Source: Aerococcus viridans (GTDB lineage Bacteria; Bacillota; Bacilli; Lactobacillales; Aerococcaceae). From it: 64,000 nucleotides of DNA. Positions within the stretch are counted from its first letter, which is position 1, and every line of letters starts with the position of its first letter. Shown here piece after piece: positions 53,121-60,935 of this stretch. Position numbers and translations under genes: made by a program. Below the pieces are notes generated by a model, which worked only from the letters and a program-made list of their open reading frames with translations, was not told the origin of the DNA and searched no databases. Location: assembly GCF_001543285.1 (NCBI RefSeq), contig NZ_CP014164.1, positions 1,674,001 to 1,738,000 of the forward strand. The letters are read 5' to 3'.

Positions 53121-54164
53121 TTATTCAATTGTCGGATTGCCCACTCTAGTTTCTAATACATAAAACACAAACTGCTCAACTTTATTATATAAGTTAGTTA
53201 GCGTATAGCCGATAATCCATGATACTGAGAATACCATAACTGCCACAAAGATAATAGCCGGTATAAATGTAATTGGTGACCACTGTATAATCTGATGAAT
53301 AATTGGTAGATTCCAAATAAATTCACGTACCTCAGATTGCTCATGAACCAAGTAAACACCCAAAGTATAGGCTGCTATGGTATTGATCCTTACTGACTTC
53401 ACTTTGATTTGTCGAATATACATAAAGATGCAGTAGGACATGATAAATTCAAAGGGCCCGTTGTAGTTTAAAAAGTCTACTTCGGGTAAGATATATTGCA
53501 AAAAGCCAGTAATCAAGGCTAATGTTAGATACCCTAGTAGATATTGATTACGGGTGAAGTCTTTAATAAATGCGCCATGTAGGCGGATATAGGCGCCTAC
53601 AAAATATAAATACACGAAGAAAATTAATGAAAAACCTGAGTTAATTGATATAATTTCCTGGTTGTTGACAAAAAATGGCCATACAACCCCCACCAAAGTC
53701 GATAAGAATAAGAAATGTTGATACTCTTTCTTACTAATCATATGAACAATTTTATTTAAGAAAGGAATGAATAGGTACAAGGCAAAGTAATTCGATATAA
53801 ACCAGTACTCTCCCCTAAATGTGGCAAATAACTTACCTAAAATCCGCCAAATATTAAAATCGATAGCGCCAAACACCATTAGTATGGTGATTAAAATGGC
53901 TGAAACAAAACCTGGTAGCATGGCTACATGGATAATTTTTTTAATTTTTAGTTGTTTAGCATTAATTGAAAAATAGCTTGAGATAATAATATAGACATTT
54001 ACACATACATATATGATGGCACGAAGTAAGGTTAGTAAGAAGTTATTCAAGCCAGTTACTTCTAACTCTACCTTCATGATGTAGTGGGTGATCACATGCG
54101 AAACTACAATCATAAACATCGCAATAATTCGAAGCAATTCAAAGTTCTGTTGTCGTTCTTTCAT
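53121..54164 (-). CDS. Acyltransferase family 3 membrane protein (OatA/WciG-like)
   Basis: The ATG at 54162-54164 (AAAGG 9 nt upstream) is preferred to a GTG two codons earlier. The 347-residue product is a polytopic membrane protein with about ten helices and the family start FELLRIIAMFMIVVSHVITH, whose histidine is conserved. FRGEYWFISNYFALYLFIPF and GVYLVHEQSEVREFIW are further landmarks. It should transfer acetyl or another acyl group to an extracytoplasmic polymer. Its neighbours suggest the surface polysaccharide as acceptor. There is no SGNH domain, so this is the short form. Confidence 0.88.
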   Translation of the reverse strand: MKERQQNFELLRIIAMFMIVVSHVITHYIMKVELEVTGLNNFLLTLLRAIIYVCVNVYIIISSYFSINAKQLKIKKIIHVAMLPGFVSAILITILMVFGAIDFNIWRILGKLFATFRGEYWFISNYFALYLFIPFLNKIVHMISKKEYQHFLFLSTLVGVVWPFFVNNQEIISINSGFSLIFFVYLYFVGAYIRLHGAFIKDFTRNQYLLGYLTLALITGFLQYILPEVDFLNYNGPFEFIMSYCIFMYIRQIKVKSVRINTIAAYTLGVYLVHEQSEVREFIWNLPIIHQIIQWSPITFIPAIIFVAVMVFSVSWIIGYTLTNLYNKVEQFVFYVLETRVGNPTIE

Positions 54165-54311
54165 CTCCACTTACCTTTCCCTATTGAAATATTGGTTCTC
54201 ATAATAAAATAGTCTATCACTTTGAATAGCTAAAACATAGAATATTACATACATTTCATAAAATGCAATGGTACTTGGATTTTTAGTTCCTATAAAAATA
54301 GGCACGAAAAA

Positions 54312-54350
54312 AGACCTTTAAGCCATGTTTTTACAATGGTTTACAGGTCT
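54312..54350 (-). terminator. Intrinsic terminator of purR
   Basis: AGACCT..TAA.CCAT pairs with ATGG.TTA.AGGTCT (two mismatches) and runs into TTTTTT on the minus strand. Confidence 0.85.
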
Positions 54351-54363
54351 CTTGCAATTTCCA

Positions 54364-55185
54364 TTAATCTTTAAACATTGTACCAAGTGTTAATTCGAAT
54401 CCTTTAGCGAATGAAGGGTCTTTTTGCACTTTAATCAGTGACTCGTATTCAAAGTCGATTTCACGGTCCGGTGTGTCAGATTCACACAATACGGCTATCC
54501 CAGCACACGTTGAGTTAAATTCTTTCAACATTGAGTTCATCCCTGTGATGGTTCCCCCACCGTTTAGGAAGTCATCGATGACTAATACGTGTGAGCCTTG
54601 TGGTAGTGAAGATTTTGTTAGTTCCATTTTTTCTACTCGGGTTGTCCCTTTTGTAGCGTAGTTAATAGAAACCGTTGAGCCTTCGGTTACCTTTGAGTCA
54701 CGACGCACAATAACGAATGGTATGTTCAGGTATAGTGCAACCATTTGTGCGATTGGCACACCTTTTGTCGCAATAGTCATGATGGCTGTTGCTTTTGATT
54801 CTGCATAATAGCTTGCAATGATTTTACCTATTTTGCGTAACTGATCTGGGTCACTTAATAAGTCAGTTAGGTAGAAGTATCCACCTGGTAGAATCCGGTC
54901 ATCTGAAGCTTCTAATTGGTAAATCAGATTTTCCACTTCAACAATCGCGTCTTCTTTTGACATTGTTGGAATATAGATGACACCACCAGCAGCTCCAGCT
55001 ACAGTTTCGATTCTTCCAAATCCACTTAATTCAAATTGTTCTTTTAAAATCGTCAAATCTTCAGAAATGGATGATTTCGCTGATTCGTAACGTGACACAA
55101 AAAACGTTAACGACACCAACTTGTGTGGGTGTGATAATAAATATTGTGTCATGTCCACTAGTCGCGGGCTACGTTTGATTTTCAT
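54364..55185 (-). CDS. purR: Purine operon regulator PurR
   Basis: The ATG at 55183-55185 is preferred (AAAGG 9 nt upstream; the frame extends to a TTG). The 273-residue protein has an N-terminal winged helix (LVDMTQYLLSHPHKLVSL to SSISEDLTILKEQFELSG) and a phosphoribosyltransferase-like domain. Its PRPP motif is SHVLVIDDFLNGGGTITGM (residues ~198-216). This is the Bacillus/Lactococcus PurR, not the LacI-type protein of enterobacteria. It senses PRPP and controls purine genes at PurR boxes. A PurR-box-like sequence lies upstream of its own gene (55265-55273), suggesting autoregulation. Confidence 0.94.
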   Translation of the reverse strand: MKIKRSPRLVDMTQYLLSHPHKLVSLTFFVSRYESAKSSISEDLTILKEQFELSGFGRIETVAGAAGGVIYIPTMSKEDAIVEVENLIYQLEASDDRILPGGYFYLTDLLSDPDQLRKIGKIIASYYAESKATAIMTIATKGVPIAQMVALYLNIPFVIVRRDSKVTEGSTVSINYATKGTTRVEKMELTKSSLPQGSHVLVIDDFLNGGGTITGMNSMLKEFNSTCAGIAVLCESDTPDREIDFEYESLIKVQKDPSFAKGFELTLGTMFKD

Positions 55186-55264
55186 ATAGTCCAACCTTTC
55201 AAATTCTTTTATATTGATATTTATTATATATTGAATCTAGTCAATTTGAAAGGAAAATTTATGA

Positions 55265-55273
55265 TAATGTTCG
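55265..55273 (-). promoter_or_regulatory. PurR-box-like motif upstream of purR
   Basis: CGAACATTA on the minus strand, about 40 bp upstream of a TATAAT (55228-55223). The same nine bases occur twice before guaC. Confidence 0.5.
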
Positions 55274-55290
55274 TTTATTTTTTGTAAATA

Positions 55291-55330
55291 GCAAAAAAAT
55301 GAGCTAATTCTCGAAAGAACCAGCTCATTT
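55291..55330 (-). terminator. Intrinsic terminator of the zinc transporter operon
   Basis: AAATGAGCT and AGCTCATTT pair (with an inner TTC/GAA) and end in T-rich sequence on the minus strand. Confidence 0.85.
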
Positions 55331-55345
55331 ACTAAACATTCGTAA

Positions 55346-56146
55346 TTAGCCTTTAGTGATTTTAAGAAAACCACTTTCGATAATGAATATTAAAACGAAG
55401 ATGGCAACAATTGTTGCACCTGGTGGTGTGTCTAAATAGTAAGACGTTGTCAGCCCAGCAAACATCCCAAACATGGCGATGATCACACCGACGATAATGA
55501 CTGAATCAAAGTTTTTCACTAGTCGTAACGCAATGGCTGCTGGCATAACGATGATTGCTGATACTAGTAGTGATCCTGCAATTGGCATGATTAAGGCAAT
55601 GGCCATTCCAGTAATAATTGAAAAAATGACTGAGATCATTCGAACTGGCAAACCTGCCGTATAGGCGGTGTTTTCGTCAAATGAAACGAGGTATAAGGGC
55701 CGTTTAAAAATTAAGTAGCCAGCTACAATAAATACCGCTAGTCCAATCAAGATATAGACTTGTAATGACGAAACGGTCACGATGGAACCAAATAGGTAGG
55801 CGTTAATAGAGGCCGCTGAATCTACTTGGTTCAATAATAGTAAGGCTAAGGCCATCCCACCAGACATCATCATGGCAACCGATATATCTGAATAGTTGGC
55901 GTAAACGACCCGCAAGTATTCTAAGATTAAGGCTGCTGTCGCCACGAACAAAATGGTTGTAATAGTTGGCTCGACCCCTAATAAATACCCGAAAGCCACT
56001 CCGGCTAATGAGATGTGGGCTAAGGTATCCGCCATTAATGATTGCTTACGCATGATTAATAGGAGACCTAGGATTGGGGAAATAAATGAAATGGTGGTTG
56101 CGGCTATGAATGCCCGTCCCATGAACTCATACTGAAACATCTCCAC
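55346..56146 (-). CDS. znuB: Zinc ABC transporter permease (ZnuB/AdcB-like)
   Basis: A GTG at 56144-56146 with AGGAG 8 nt upstream starts this 266-residue permease; ATG 56140 is also possible. It has about eight transmembrane helices of the ABC-3 family, with LLLIMRKQSLMADTLAHISLAGVAFGYL as a hallmark (first conserved loop) and LIFKRPLYLVSFDENTAYTAG as the cytoplasmic coupling region. It transports zinc (possibly manganese) supplied by the lipoprotein. The gene overlaps the ATPase gene by 43 bp. Last gene of a three-gene operon under a Zur-like operator. Confidence 0.92.
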   Translation of the reverse strand: MEMFQYEFMGRAFIAATTISFISPILGLLLIMRKQSLMADTLAHISLAGVAFGYLLGVEPTITTILFVATAALILEYLRVVYANYSDISVAMMMSGGMALALLLLNQVDSAASINAYLFGSIVTVSSLQVYILIGLAVFIVAGYLIFKRPLYLVSFDENTAYTAGLPVRMISVIFSIITGMAIALIMPIAGSLLVSAIIVMPAAIALRLVKNFDSVIIVGVIIAMFGMFAGLTTSYYLDTPPGATIVAIFVLIFIIESGFLKITKG

Positions 56147-56799
56147 GGCGAATTCTCCTTTCTTACTAAATGCACACGTTTGTCATAGTATTCATCTATA
56201 ATATTGTCGTCATGAGTTACCATCAAAATAGCTTTCCCATGTTTTTCTGTGTTATGACGTAAAAGGTCATAAAAGGCCGCGCGGGAATTCTTGTCCATCC
56301 CTGTTGTCGGCTCATCTAAAATAAATAAATCTGGATTGGTCGCAAAGACGCGTGCTAAACCTACTCGTTGTTTCTGTCCACCAGAAAGGTCCCCTATTTT
56401 TTTATTGCGTTGTTCTTCCATACCGACTGATTTTAAGGCCCTTTCGACATGTGATTTATCGTTGTCATCTAGTTTTTTAAACCAACGATCTTGTTGGAAA
56501 CGACCAGAAGCCACAAATTCATAGACTGTACTTGGAAAACCAGCATTAAAGCTGTTCAAAGTTTGCGGTACATAGCCAATTTGTAATTTTTGACCAAAAG
56601 CATTGGTTTTAGAAATTGTAGCGGACCCTTGATCAGGTGATAAAAGGCCAAGTATATTGCGTAATAAAGTTGATTTGGCTGCGCCATTTTCCCCGGTGAG
56701 GATGACAAATTCACCCTGGTCTACGGTAAAGGAAATGTCGTTTAATACGGGTTCGTTGTCCCAGGAAAAGCCTAATTTTTTCACCTCTATGTAGTGCAT
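56104..56799 (-). CDS. znuC: Zinc ABC transporter ATP-binding protein (ZnuC/AdcC-like)
   Basis: The start is ATG 56797-56799 (AAGGAGGG upstream), giving 231 residues; a longer in-frame extension has no binding site. The ATPase has Walker A (TGENGAAKSTLLRNI, a GAAKST variant), signature [13 protein letters not shown], Walker B (LFILDEPTTGMD) and the switch histidine (LMVTHDDNI). The replacement of the invariant GxGKS glycine by alanine (GAAKS) is noteworthy but does occur in metal-importer ATPases. It energises zinc uptake with the flanking permease and lipoprotein. Confidence 0.92.
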   Translation of the reverse strand: MHYIEVKKLGFSWDNEPVLNDISFTVDQGEFVILTGENGAAKSTLLRNILGLLSPDQGSATISKTNAFGQKLQIGYVPQTLNSFNAGFPSTVYEFVASGRFQQDRWFKKLDDNDKSHVERALKSVGMEEQRNKKIGDLSGGQKQRVGLARVFATNPDLFILDEPTTGMDKNSRAAFYDLLRHNTEKHGKAILMVTHDDNIIDEYYDKRVHLVRKENSPWRCFSMSSWDGHS

Positions 56800-56830
56800 T
56801 GTATCCCTCCTTCTTCTATATTTAAATATC

Positions 56831-57850
56831 TCATTGGACACCTTCTGCTAAACTCTCTAAATTATCTTTCATGATTGCAATAAAACCGGTGCCATCTGCT
56901 GGATATTGGCTAGTATCAACACTCTCCATTGACTGCAATTCACCTACTGTACCGCCCACTTCTGAGGCAATTGTTTTGGCAATTTCAGTAGCACCACCAG
57001 CTTGACCGTAAATCACTGAGATATTGTTTTCTGTCATATAAGAAACGATGTCCGCAATGCGTTTAGGCGATGGTTCAGCTGACTCAGTTACCCCTGTAAC
57101 TGCTACTTGATGTAAACCATATCGATTGGCTAAATAACCAAAGGCCGCATGTTGCGTTAAGAAGGTTTCTGTTTCTGCAGCTTCAAAAATACGCGCATAT
57201 TCTTCATGGACAGCCATCATATCGCTAGCAAATTGTCCCGCGTTTTCTTGGTATGTTTCAGCGTTATCAGGATCTGCTTCCGTTAATGCATTGGCAATTG
57301 TCTGTGCTTCAGTGACCGCATTGACAGGGTCTAACCAAGTATGTGGGTCCGTTTCGTGACTGTGGCCCTCGTGGTCGTGGTCTTCCTCTGTTTCAGCATC
57401 AGTGTCCTCATCTGTATGTTCTTCTTCAGAATGTTCTTCAGTCTCTTCTTCAGAAGTCGTTTCTCCGACTGTTTCCACATCACCATCGATCAATTCAACT
57501 TCTGAAGCTGCTTCAATAATGACTAAATCTGGGTTATCAATCGATTCTAATAAAGTTGCTACGAAGGTTTCCATGTCTTCACTGTTATAAACAAAGACAT
57601 CTGCTTCATTTAAAGTCGCAATATCTTGCGCACTCGGCTCATATTCATGGGTATCCGCATTCTCCATCATAACCGTTACCTCAGCACTATCTCCAACCAC
57701 AGCGTTGGTTAAGGCCTGCATAGGGTAAAAAGTTGTTACAATCTGTAAGCTACTATCATCACTTGCTGTCGACGCCCCATTGCCACATGCTGCCAAAAAG
57801 GCGATGGCTGATAAAGCTAGCAACCAAAAAAATCGTTTAAATTTATTCAC
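56831..57850 (-). CDS. znuA: Zinc-binding lipoprotein of ABC transporter (ZnuA/AdcA-like)
   Basis: GTG 57848-57850 with AAGGAG 6 nt upstream is the start, giving 339 residues; the longer frame has no binding site. The signal peptide ends in lipobox LAAC (Cys ~22). The mature protein has ZnuA features: IVTTFYPMQALTNAVVG, DTHEYEPSAQDIATL and DPHTWLDPVNAVTEAQ. An acidic/histidine-rich loop (EEDHDHEGHSHETD, preceded by a long Glu/Thr stretch) occupies residues ~120-165 and should bind zinc. It is the first gene of the operon under the Zur-like operator. Confidence 0.93.
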   Translation of the reverse strand: MNKFKRFFWLLALSAIAFLAACGNGASTASDDSSLQIVTTFYPMQALTNAVVGDSAEVTVMMENADTHEYEPSAQDIATLNEADVFVYNSEDMETFVATLLESIDNPDLVIIEAASEVELIDGDVETVGETTSEEETEEHSEEEHTDEDTDAETEEDHDHEGHSHETDPHTWLDPVNAVTEAQTIANALTEADPDNAETYQENAGQFASDMMAVHEEYARIFEAAETETFLTQHAAFGYLANRYGLHQVAVTGVTESAEPSPKRIADIVSYMTENNISVIYGQAGGATEIAKTIASEVGGTVGELQSMESVDTSQYPADGTGFIAIMKDNLESLAEGVQ

Positions 57851-57896
57851 ACTATTCTCCTTATAAAAATTACTATATATATATGAATACTTCTTC

Positions 57897-57925
57897 ATTA
57901 AATCGTAACCGATACGATTTGACAA
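57897..57925 (-). promoter_or_regulatory. Promoter of the zinc transporter operon
   Basis: On the minus strand TTGTCA (57925-57920), a 17-bp spacer and TTTAAT (57902-57897). The spacer is almost entirely the Zur-like palindrome. Confidence 0.75.
57900..57920. promoter_or_regulatory. Zur operator
   Basis: AAATCGTA-ACCGA-TACGATTT is a palindrome with 8-bp perfect arms matching the Gram-positive Zur box (TCGTAATNATTACGA core). It sits between the -35 and -10, so zinc-loaded Zur would block RNA polymerase. Confidence 0.85.
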
Positions 57926-57967
57926 AAGCTAATATATCATACTTACAAAAAGCTAGCAAGTAAAAAA

Positions 57968-57987
57968 GGTCGAGTTTTAGCTCGACC
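57968..57987 (-). terminator. Intrinsic terminator of ispE
   Basis: GGTCGAG and CTCGACC form a perfect stem with a 6-nt loop and end in TTTTTT on the minus strand. Confidence 0.88.
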
Positions 57988-58000
57988 CTTCCCCTAAAAT

Positions 58001-58882
58001 TTATTTATCTTTGAATGCTTCATTAATTTCAGGCATCACACGTACCATATAAACTTCTTGGCAAAAGCCGCGTAAGGCATTATAAATCCGTTGGCCACGG
58101 CTGTAAACCTGGGTAAAGCCAATAATTGTCGGCCCAGACCCAGACATCGTGACCCCGTCTGCACCAAAATCGAGCATTTGCTGTTTCAACTTGGCCAATT
58201 TAGGGTGCTGGCTAAAAGTGACTGGTTCCAAGGAATTCCCAATTGCTGCCATCAGGTCTTCATAAGACTCTGACTCTAGGGCTGCCAGTACTTTTGGCGC
58301 ATTGGGTTCATAGTTTAATCGTTCAACATCTAGTTGGTTGAAAATTTTCCGTGTTGAAACCGAGATAGCTGGTTTAGCAAGAATTATCCAACATTTAGGA
58401 GCTGGTTTAATTTGGCGGATTTTTTCCCCTCGACCTTCTACCAAAGCCGTGCCGCCCGCAATCGAATAAGCCACATCAGACCCAACCTGATTAGCCAACG
58501 CCTGCAATTCTTTCAAGGGCAAGTTGATATCCCATAGGGTATTGAGTTTACGAAATACTGCTGCTGCGTCTGTTGATCCACCACCCAAGCCTGCTGCGAC
58601 AGGAATCCGCTTTTCAATCGAGATATGAACACCCGTCTTGATATTGCCCACTTTTTTCATGAGTTGGGCCGCTTGGTAGGCATGGTTGCGGTTATCTTCT
58701 GGCAAAAAGGCGCGACTTGTCTCCACGATAATCTTGTCTTCTGGGATTAACTCAAAAGTTAAGTAATCTGACAAATCGATTGACGCCATCACCATGGCTA
58801 CTTCATGGTAATTGTCTGAGCGACGAAATAATATATCTTGAGCAAGGTTGATCTTTGCCGGTGCTACTTCTCCCTCGATCAT
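58001..58882 (-). CDS. ispE: 4-diphosphocytidyl-2-C-methyl-D-erythritol kinase
   Basis: ATG 58880-58882 (GGGAGG 7 nt upstream) is the start, giving 293 residues. The GHMP-kinase motif PVAAGLGGGSTDAAAVFRKL (residues ~90-109) and the C-terminal ADGVTMSGSGPTIIGF are clear, with APAKINLAQDIL near the N-terminus. It phosphorylates CDP-methylerythritol in the MEP isoprenoid pathway. Many Lactobacillales use the mevalonate pathway instead and retain ispE alone; no other MEP gene is in this window, so its substrate here is not certain. Stands between veg and the zinc operon. Confidence 0.93.
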   Translation of the reverse strand: MIEGEVAPAKINLAQDILFRRSDNYHEVAMVMASIDLSDYLTFELIPEDKIIVETSRAFLPEDNRNHAYQAAQLMKKVGNIKTGVHISIEKRIPVAAGLGGGSTDAAAVFRKLNTLWDINLPLKELQALANQVGSDVAYSIAGGTALVEGRGEKIRQIKPAPKCWIILAKPAISVSTRKIFNQLDVERLNYEPNAPKVLAALESESYEDLMAAIGNSLEPVTFSQHPKLAKLKQQMLDFGADGVTMSGSGPTIIGFTQVYSRGQRIYNALRGFCQEVYMVRVMPEINEAFKDK

Positions 58883-59046
58883 AAGCAAACCTCCCGTCCA
58901 ATATTTTTTCCGTATAATTACTAATAAGTTTACCAAAAATATTACGCATTAAAAAGAAAAAAACCACAATATCAAGCACTTCACAGATGAAGCTAGATAC
59001 TGACGGTTTTCAATGTCGTATATAATATATATATCATTTCAATCGC

Positions 59047-59280
59047 TTATTCGAATTCGATTTCGACTGATTCAGTTAACACATCAGAATAGCTATAGCA
59101 GATGCGTTCAAATTTGTTTTCTTCTTGGTCTAGTTCAACCACGAAAACAGCAGGGAAAGTGTCACTTAGCACCCCTTGGCGTTTCATCACGCGTTTACGA
59201 CCAATCTGTTGTGTTAGATGGACGCGTTCACCAATTTTTCCTTCAAGTTCCGCTTTAATCGTTGCAATATTATTTGGCAT
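59047..59280 (-). CDS. veg: Veg protein
   Basis: The 77-residue protein is a clear Veg homologue: IATIKAELEGKIGERVHLTQ, then GRKRVMKRQGVLSDTFPAVF and a C-terminal YSYSDVLTESVEIEF. It has a small SH3-like fold. In Bacillus subtilis veg is very strongly transcribed and stimulates biofilm matrix genes by acting against the SinR repressor; no sinR is present here and the mechanism in cocci is unknown. Its place between rsmA and ispE is conserved in Firmicutes. Confidence 0.93.
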   Translation of the reverse strand: MPNNIATIKAELEGKIGERVHLTQQIGRKRVMKRQGVLSDTFPAVFVVELDQEENKFERICYSYSDVLTESVEIEFE

Positions 59281-59399
59281 GCCCTCACCTCTCTGCTATA
59301 AAGTATACCATAAAATGCAAGATATTTAAATACCATTTTTGTCTTTTATTGTCAACAATAATAATGGTAGAAATAGGTGAGAATTTTAGCCAGATAATC

Positions 59400-60296
59400 T
59401 TAATCTTGGAAGGTTAAGTCTTCTTTATATAGTGCGTCTGCCAAGTGTCCAAAATCTGCAATCGTTAGCGTTTCCGCCCGTTGTTTTTGGTCAACTCCTG
59501 CAATTTCAAGGGCTTTTACCATTTTTTCAACGACGGCTTCTTCTTTTCCAAAGGCAGCCCGTAAGTTATTCCAAATGGTCTTACGTCGTTGTTTGAAGCT
59601 TGACCGTACTAAATGGAAGAAAAATGCTTCGTTTTCAACAGTAATTCTTGGTTTATCCAGCTTGTTTAAGGCCAAGATAGCCGAATCTACGTTAGGTTGT
59701 GGGTTAAAAACAGTCCGCGGTACAGTAAAGGCGATTTCCGCGTCACAGTAGTATTGAATAGCTACTGATAATGACCCATAAGCCTTTGTCCCTGGGGCTG
59801 CTGTCAATCGCTCTGCTACCTCTTTTTGCATCATCAAGATGAATTGGTCGAAGTGGAAGCTGGCTTCAAGTAAGTTGAAGATGATTGGCGTTGTAATATA
59901 ATAAGGCAAGTTAGCCACTACAACCGTCCGCTCAGCAGGTGGGAAGGCCGCCATTGTCGCATTCAAGTCCGCTTCCAAGATATCTTGGTGCTTGATTGTT
60001 ACGTTGTCGTAATCACTTAGGGTATCGGCTAAAACTGGCAACAAGCGTTGGTCAATTTCAAAAGCCAATACTTCCTTGGCATTGATGGCTAAAAACTCCG
60101 TTAAAGCCCCAATCCCCGGTCCGATTTCAATGGCGTTGGTATCCTTGTCCACCCCTGCTACGTCCACCATATGTTGTAGGATTTGCGGTTCAGTCAGGAA
60201 GTTTTGCCCCAAGGACTTTTTCGCATCTAAATTGAATTTCTTTAGGATGGCACCCGTTCTTGAAGGCGTTGCGATATATTTAAATGGTTCATTCAT
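59400..60296 (-). CDS. rsmA: 16S rRNA dimethyladenosine transferase
   Basis: ATG 60294-60296 (AGGTG 6 nt upstream) is preferred to a GTG three codons earlier, giving 298 residues. The SAM-binding fold shows KSLGQNFLTEPQILQHMV, AIEIGPGIGALTEFLA, HQDILEADLN and the catalytic NLPY motif (VVANLPYYITTPIIFNLL). It dimethylates A1518 and A1519 in helix 45 of 16S rRNA (E. coli numbering); its loss confers kasugamycin resistance. It follows rnmV by only a few bases, so the two are co-transcribed. Confidence 0.96.
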   Translation of the reverse strand: MNEPFKYIATPSRTGAILKKFNLDAKKSLGQNFLTEPQILQHMVDVAGVDKDTNAIEIGPGIGALTEFLAINAKEVLAFEIDQRLLPVLADTLSDYDNVTIKHQDILEADLNATMAAFPPAERTVVVANLPYYITTPIIFNLLEASFHFDQFILMMQKEVAERLTAAPGTKAYGSLSVAIQYYCDAEIAFTVPRTVFNPQPNVDSAILALNKLDKPRITVENEAFFFHLVRSSFKQRRKTIWNNLRAAFGKEEAVVEKMVKALEIAGVDQKQRAETLTIADFGHLADALYKEDLTFQD

Positions 60297-60305
60297 AATT
60301 TTCAC

Positions 60306-60935
60306 CTATTTCTTTTGGTAATTTTCAAGCACTGCTGCCACTTGGTCTAATGATATCTGGAAAAGGGCTAACCGTTTCGCAAGCTGTTTGCCGTTGACAT
60401 AACCCAAGTGTAGCTGGCTTGATAAGTATGCTCTTCTGTCTTTGGCATCCGGCGTCCCAATCAACCTTAAGGCAATCAAGTCTTTTTGTGCGATAGGTTC
60501 AACCGCGTTTCCTGCTGGATCAGCCAACTGGTAAACATTGACCAGCGCTTTTTCAATCGCTGAATCAGAGGCATGCTCAACCCCTAAACTCCCCTTATGA
60601 CTTGGTTTCGCTTCATCTCGTTCAATAAAGGCATGTTGAACACCAGGTACAGCGTCCACAACCGCTTGACGAATCTTAGTGCCTGAGATATCTGGATCTG
60701 TAAAGACAATCACCCCATGGAGTTCATGAGCTTTCTTGATTTCAAGTAAGGTCCGTTCATCAATCGCTGACCCGTTAGTTTCAATCGTTGTGACTTGGTA
60801 GAGCCGGTTTAACCGTTGGGTATCTGACTTGCCCTCAACTACAATCACTTGTTTAATTTGTTTCTTTTGTTTTGCAGATGGATTTTCAGCTTTCGCCATC
60901 TCTCCCTGTTTGTCTTCAGCTGTCATATCACGCAT
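60306..60935 (-). CDS. rnmV: Ribonuclease M5
   Basis: The 209-residue protein has a TOPRIM domain with the catalytic glutamate in QVIVVEGKSDTQRLNRLY and the DxD in GVIVFTDPDISGTKIRQAV. A C-terminal RNase M5-specific region carries YLSSQLHLGYVNGKQLAKRL. It matures 5S rRNA by double cleavage, with ribosomal protein L18 as cofactor. Starts at 60935 or 60926 (no strong binding site for either). The gene abuts tatD (the stop precedes it by one base) and precedes rsmA, the standard Firmicutes arrangement. Confidence 0.95.
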   Translation of the reverse strand: MRDMTAEDKQGEMAKAENPSAKQKKQIKQVIVVEGKSDTQRLNRLYQVTTIETNGSAIDERTLLEIKKAHELHGVIVFTDPDISGTKIRQAVVDAVPGVQHAFIERDEAKPSHKGSLGVEHASDSAIEKALVNVYQLADPAGNAVEPIAQKDLIALRLIGTPDAKDRRAYLSSQLHLGYVNGKQLAKRLALFQISLDQVAAVLENYQKK

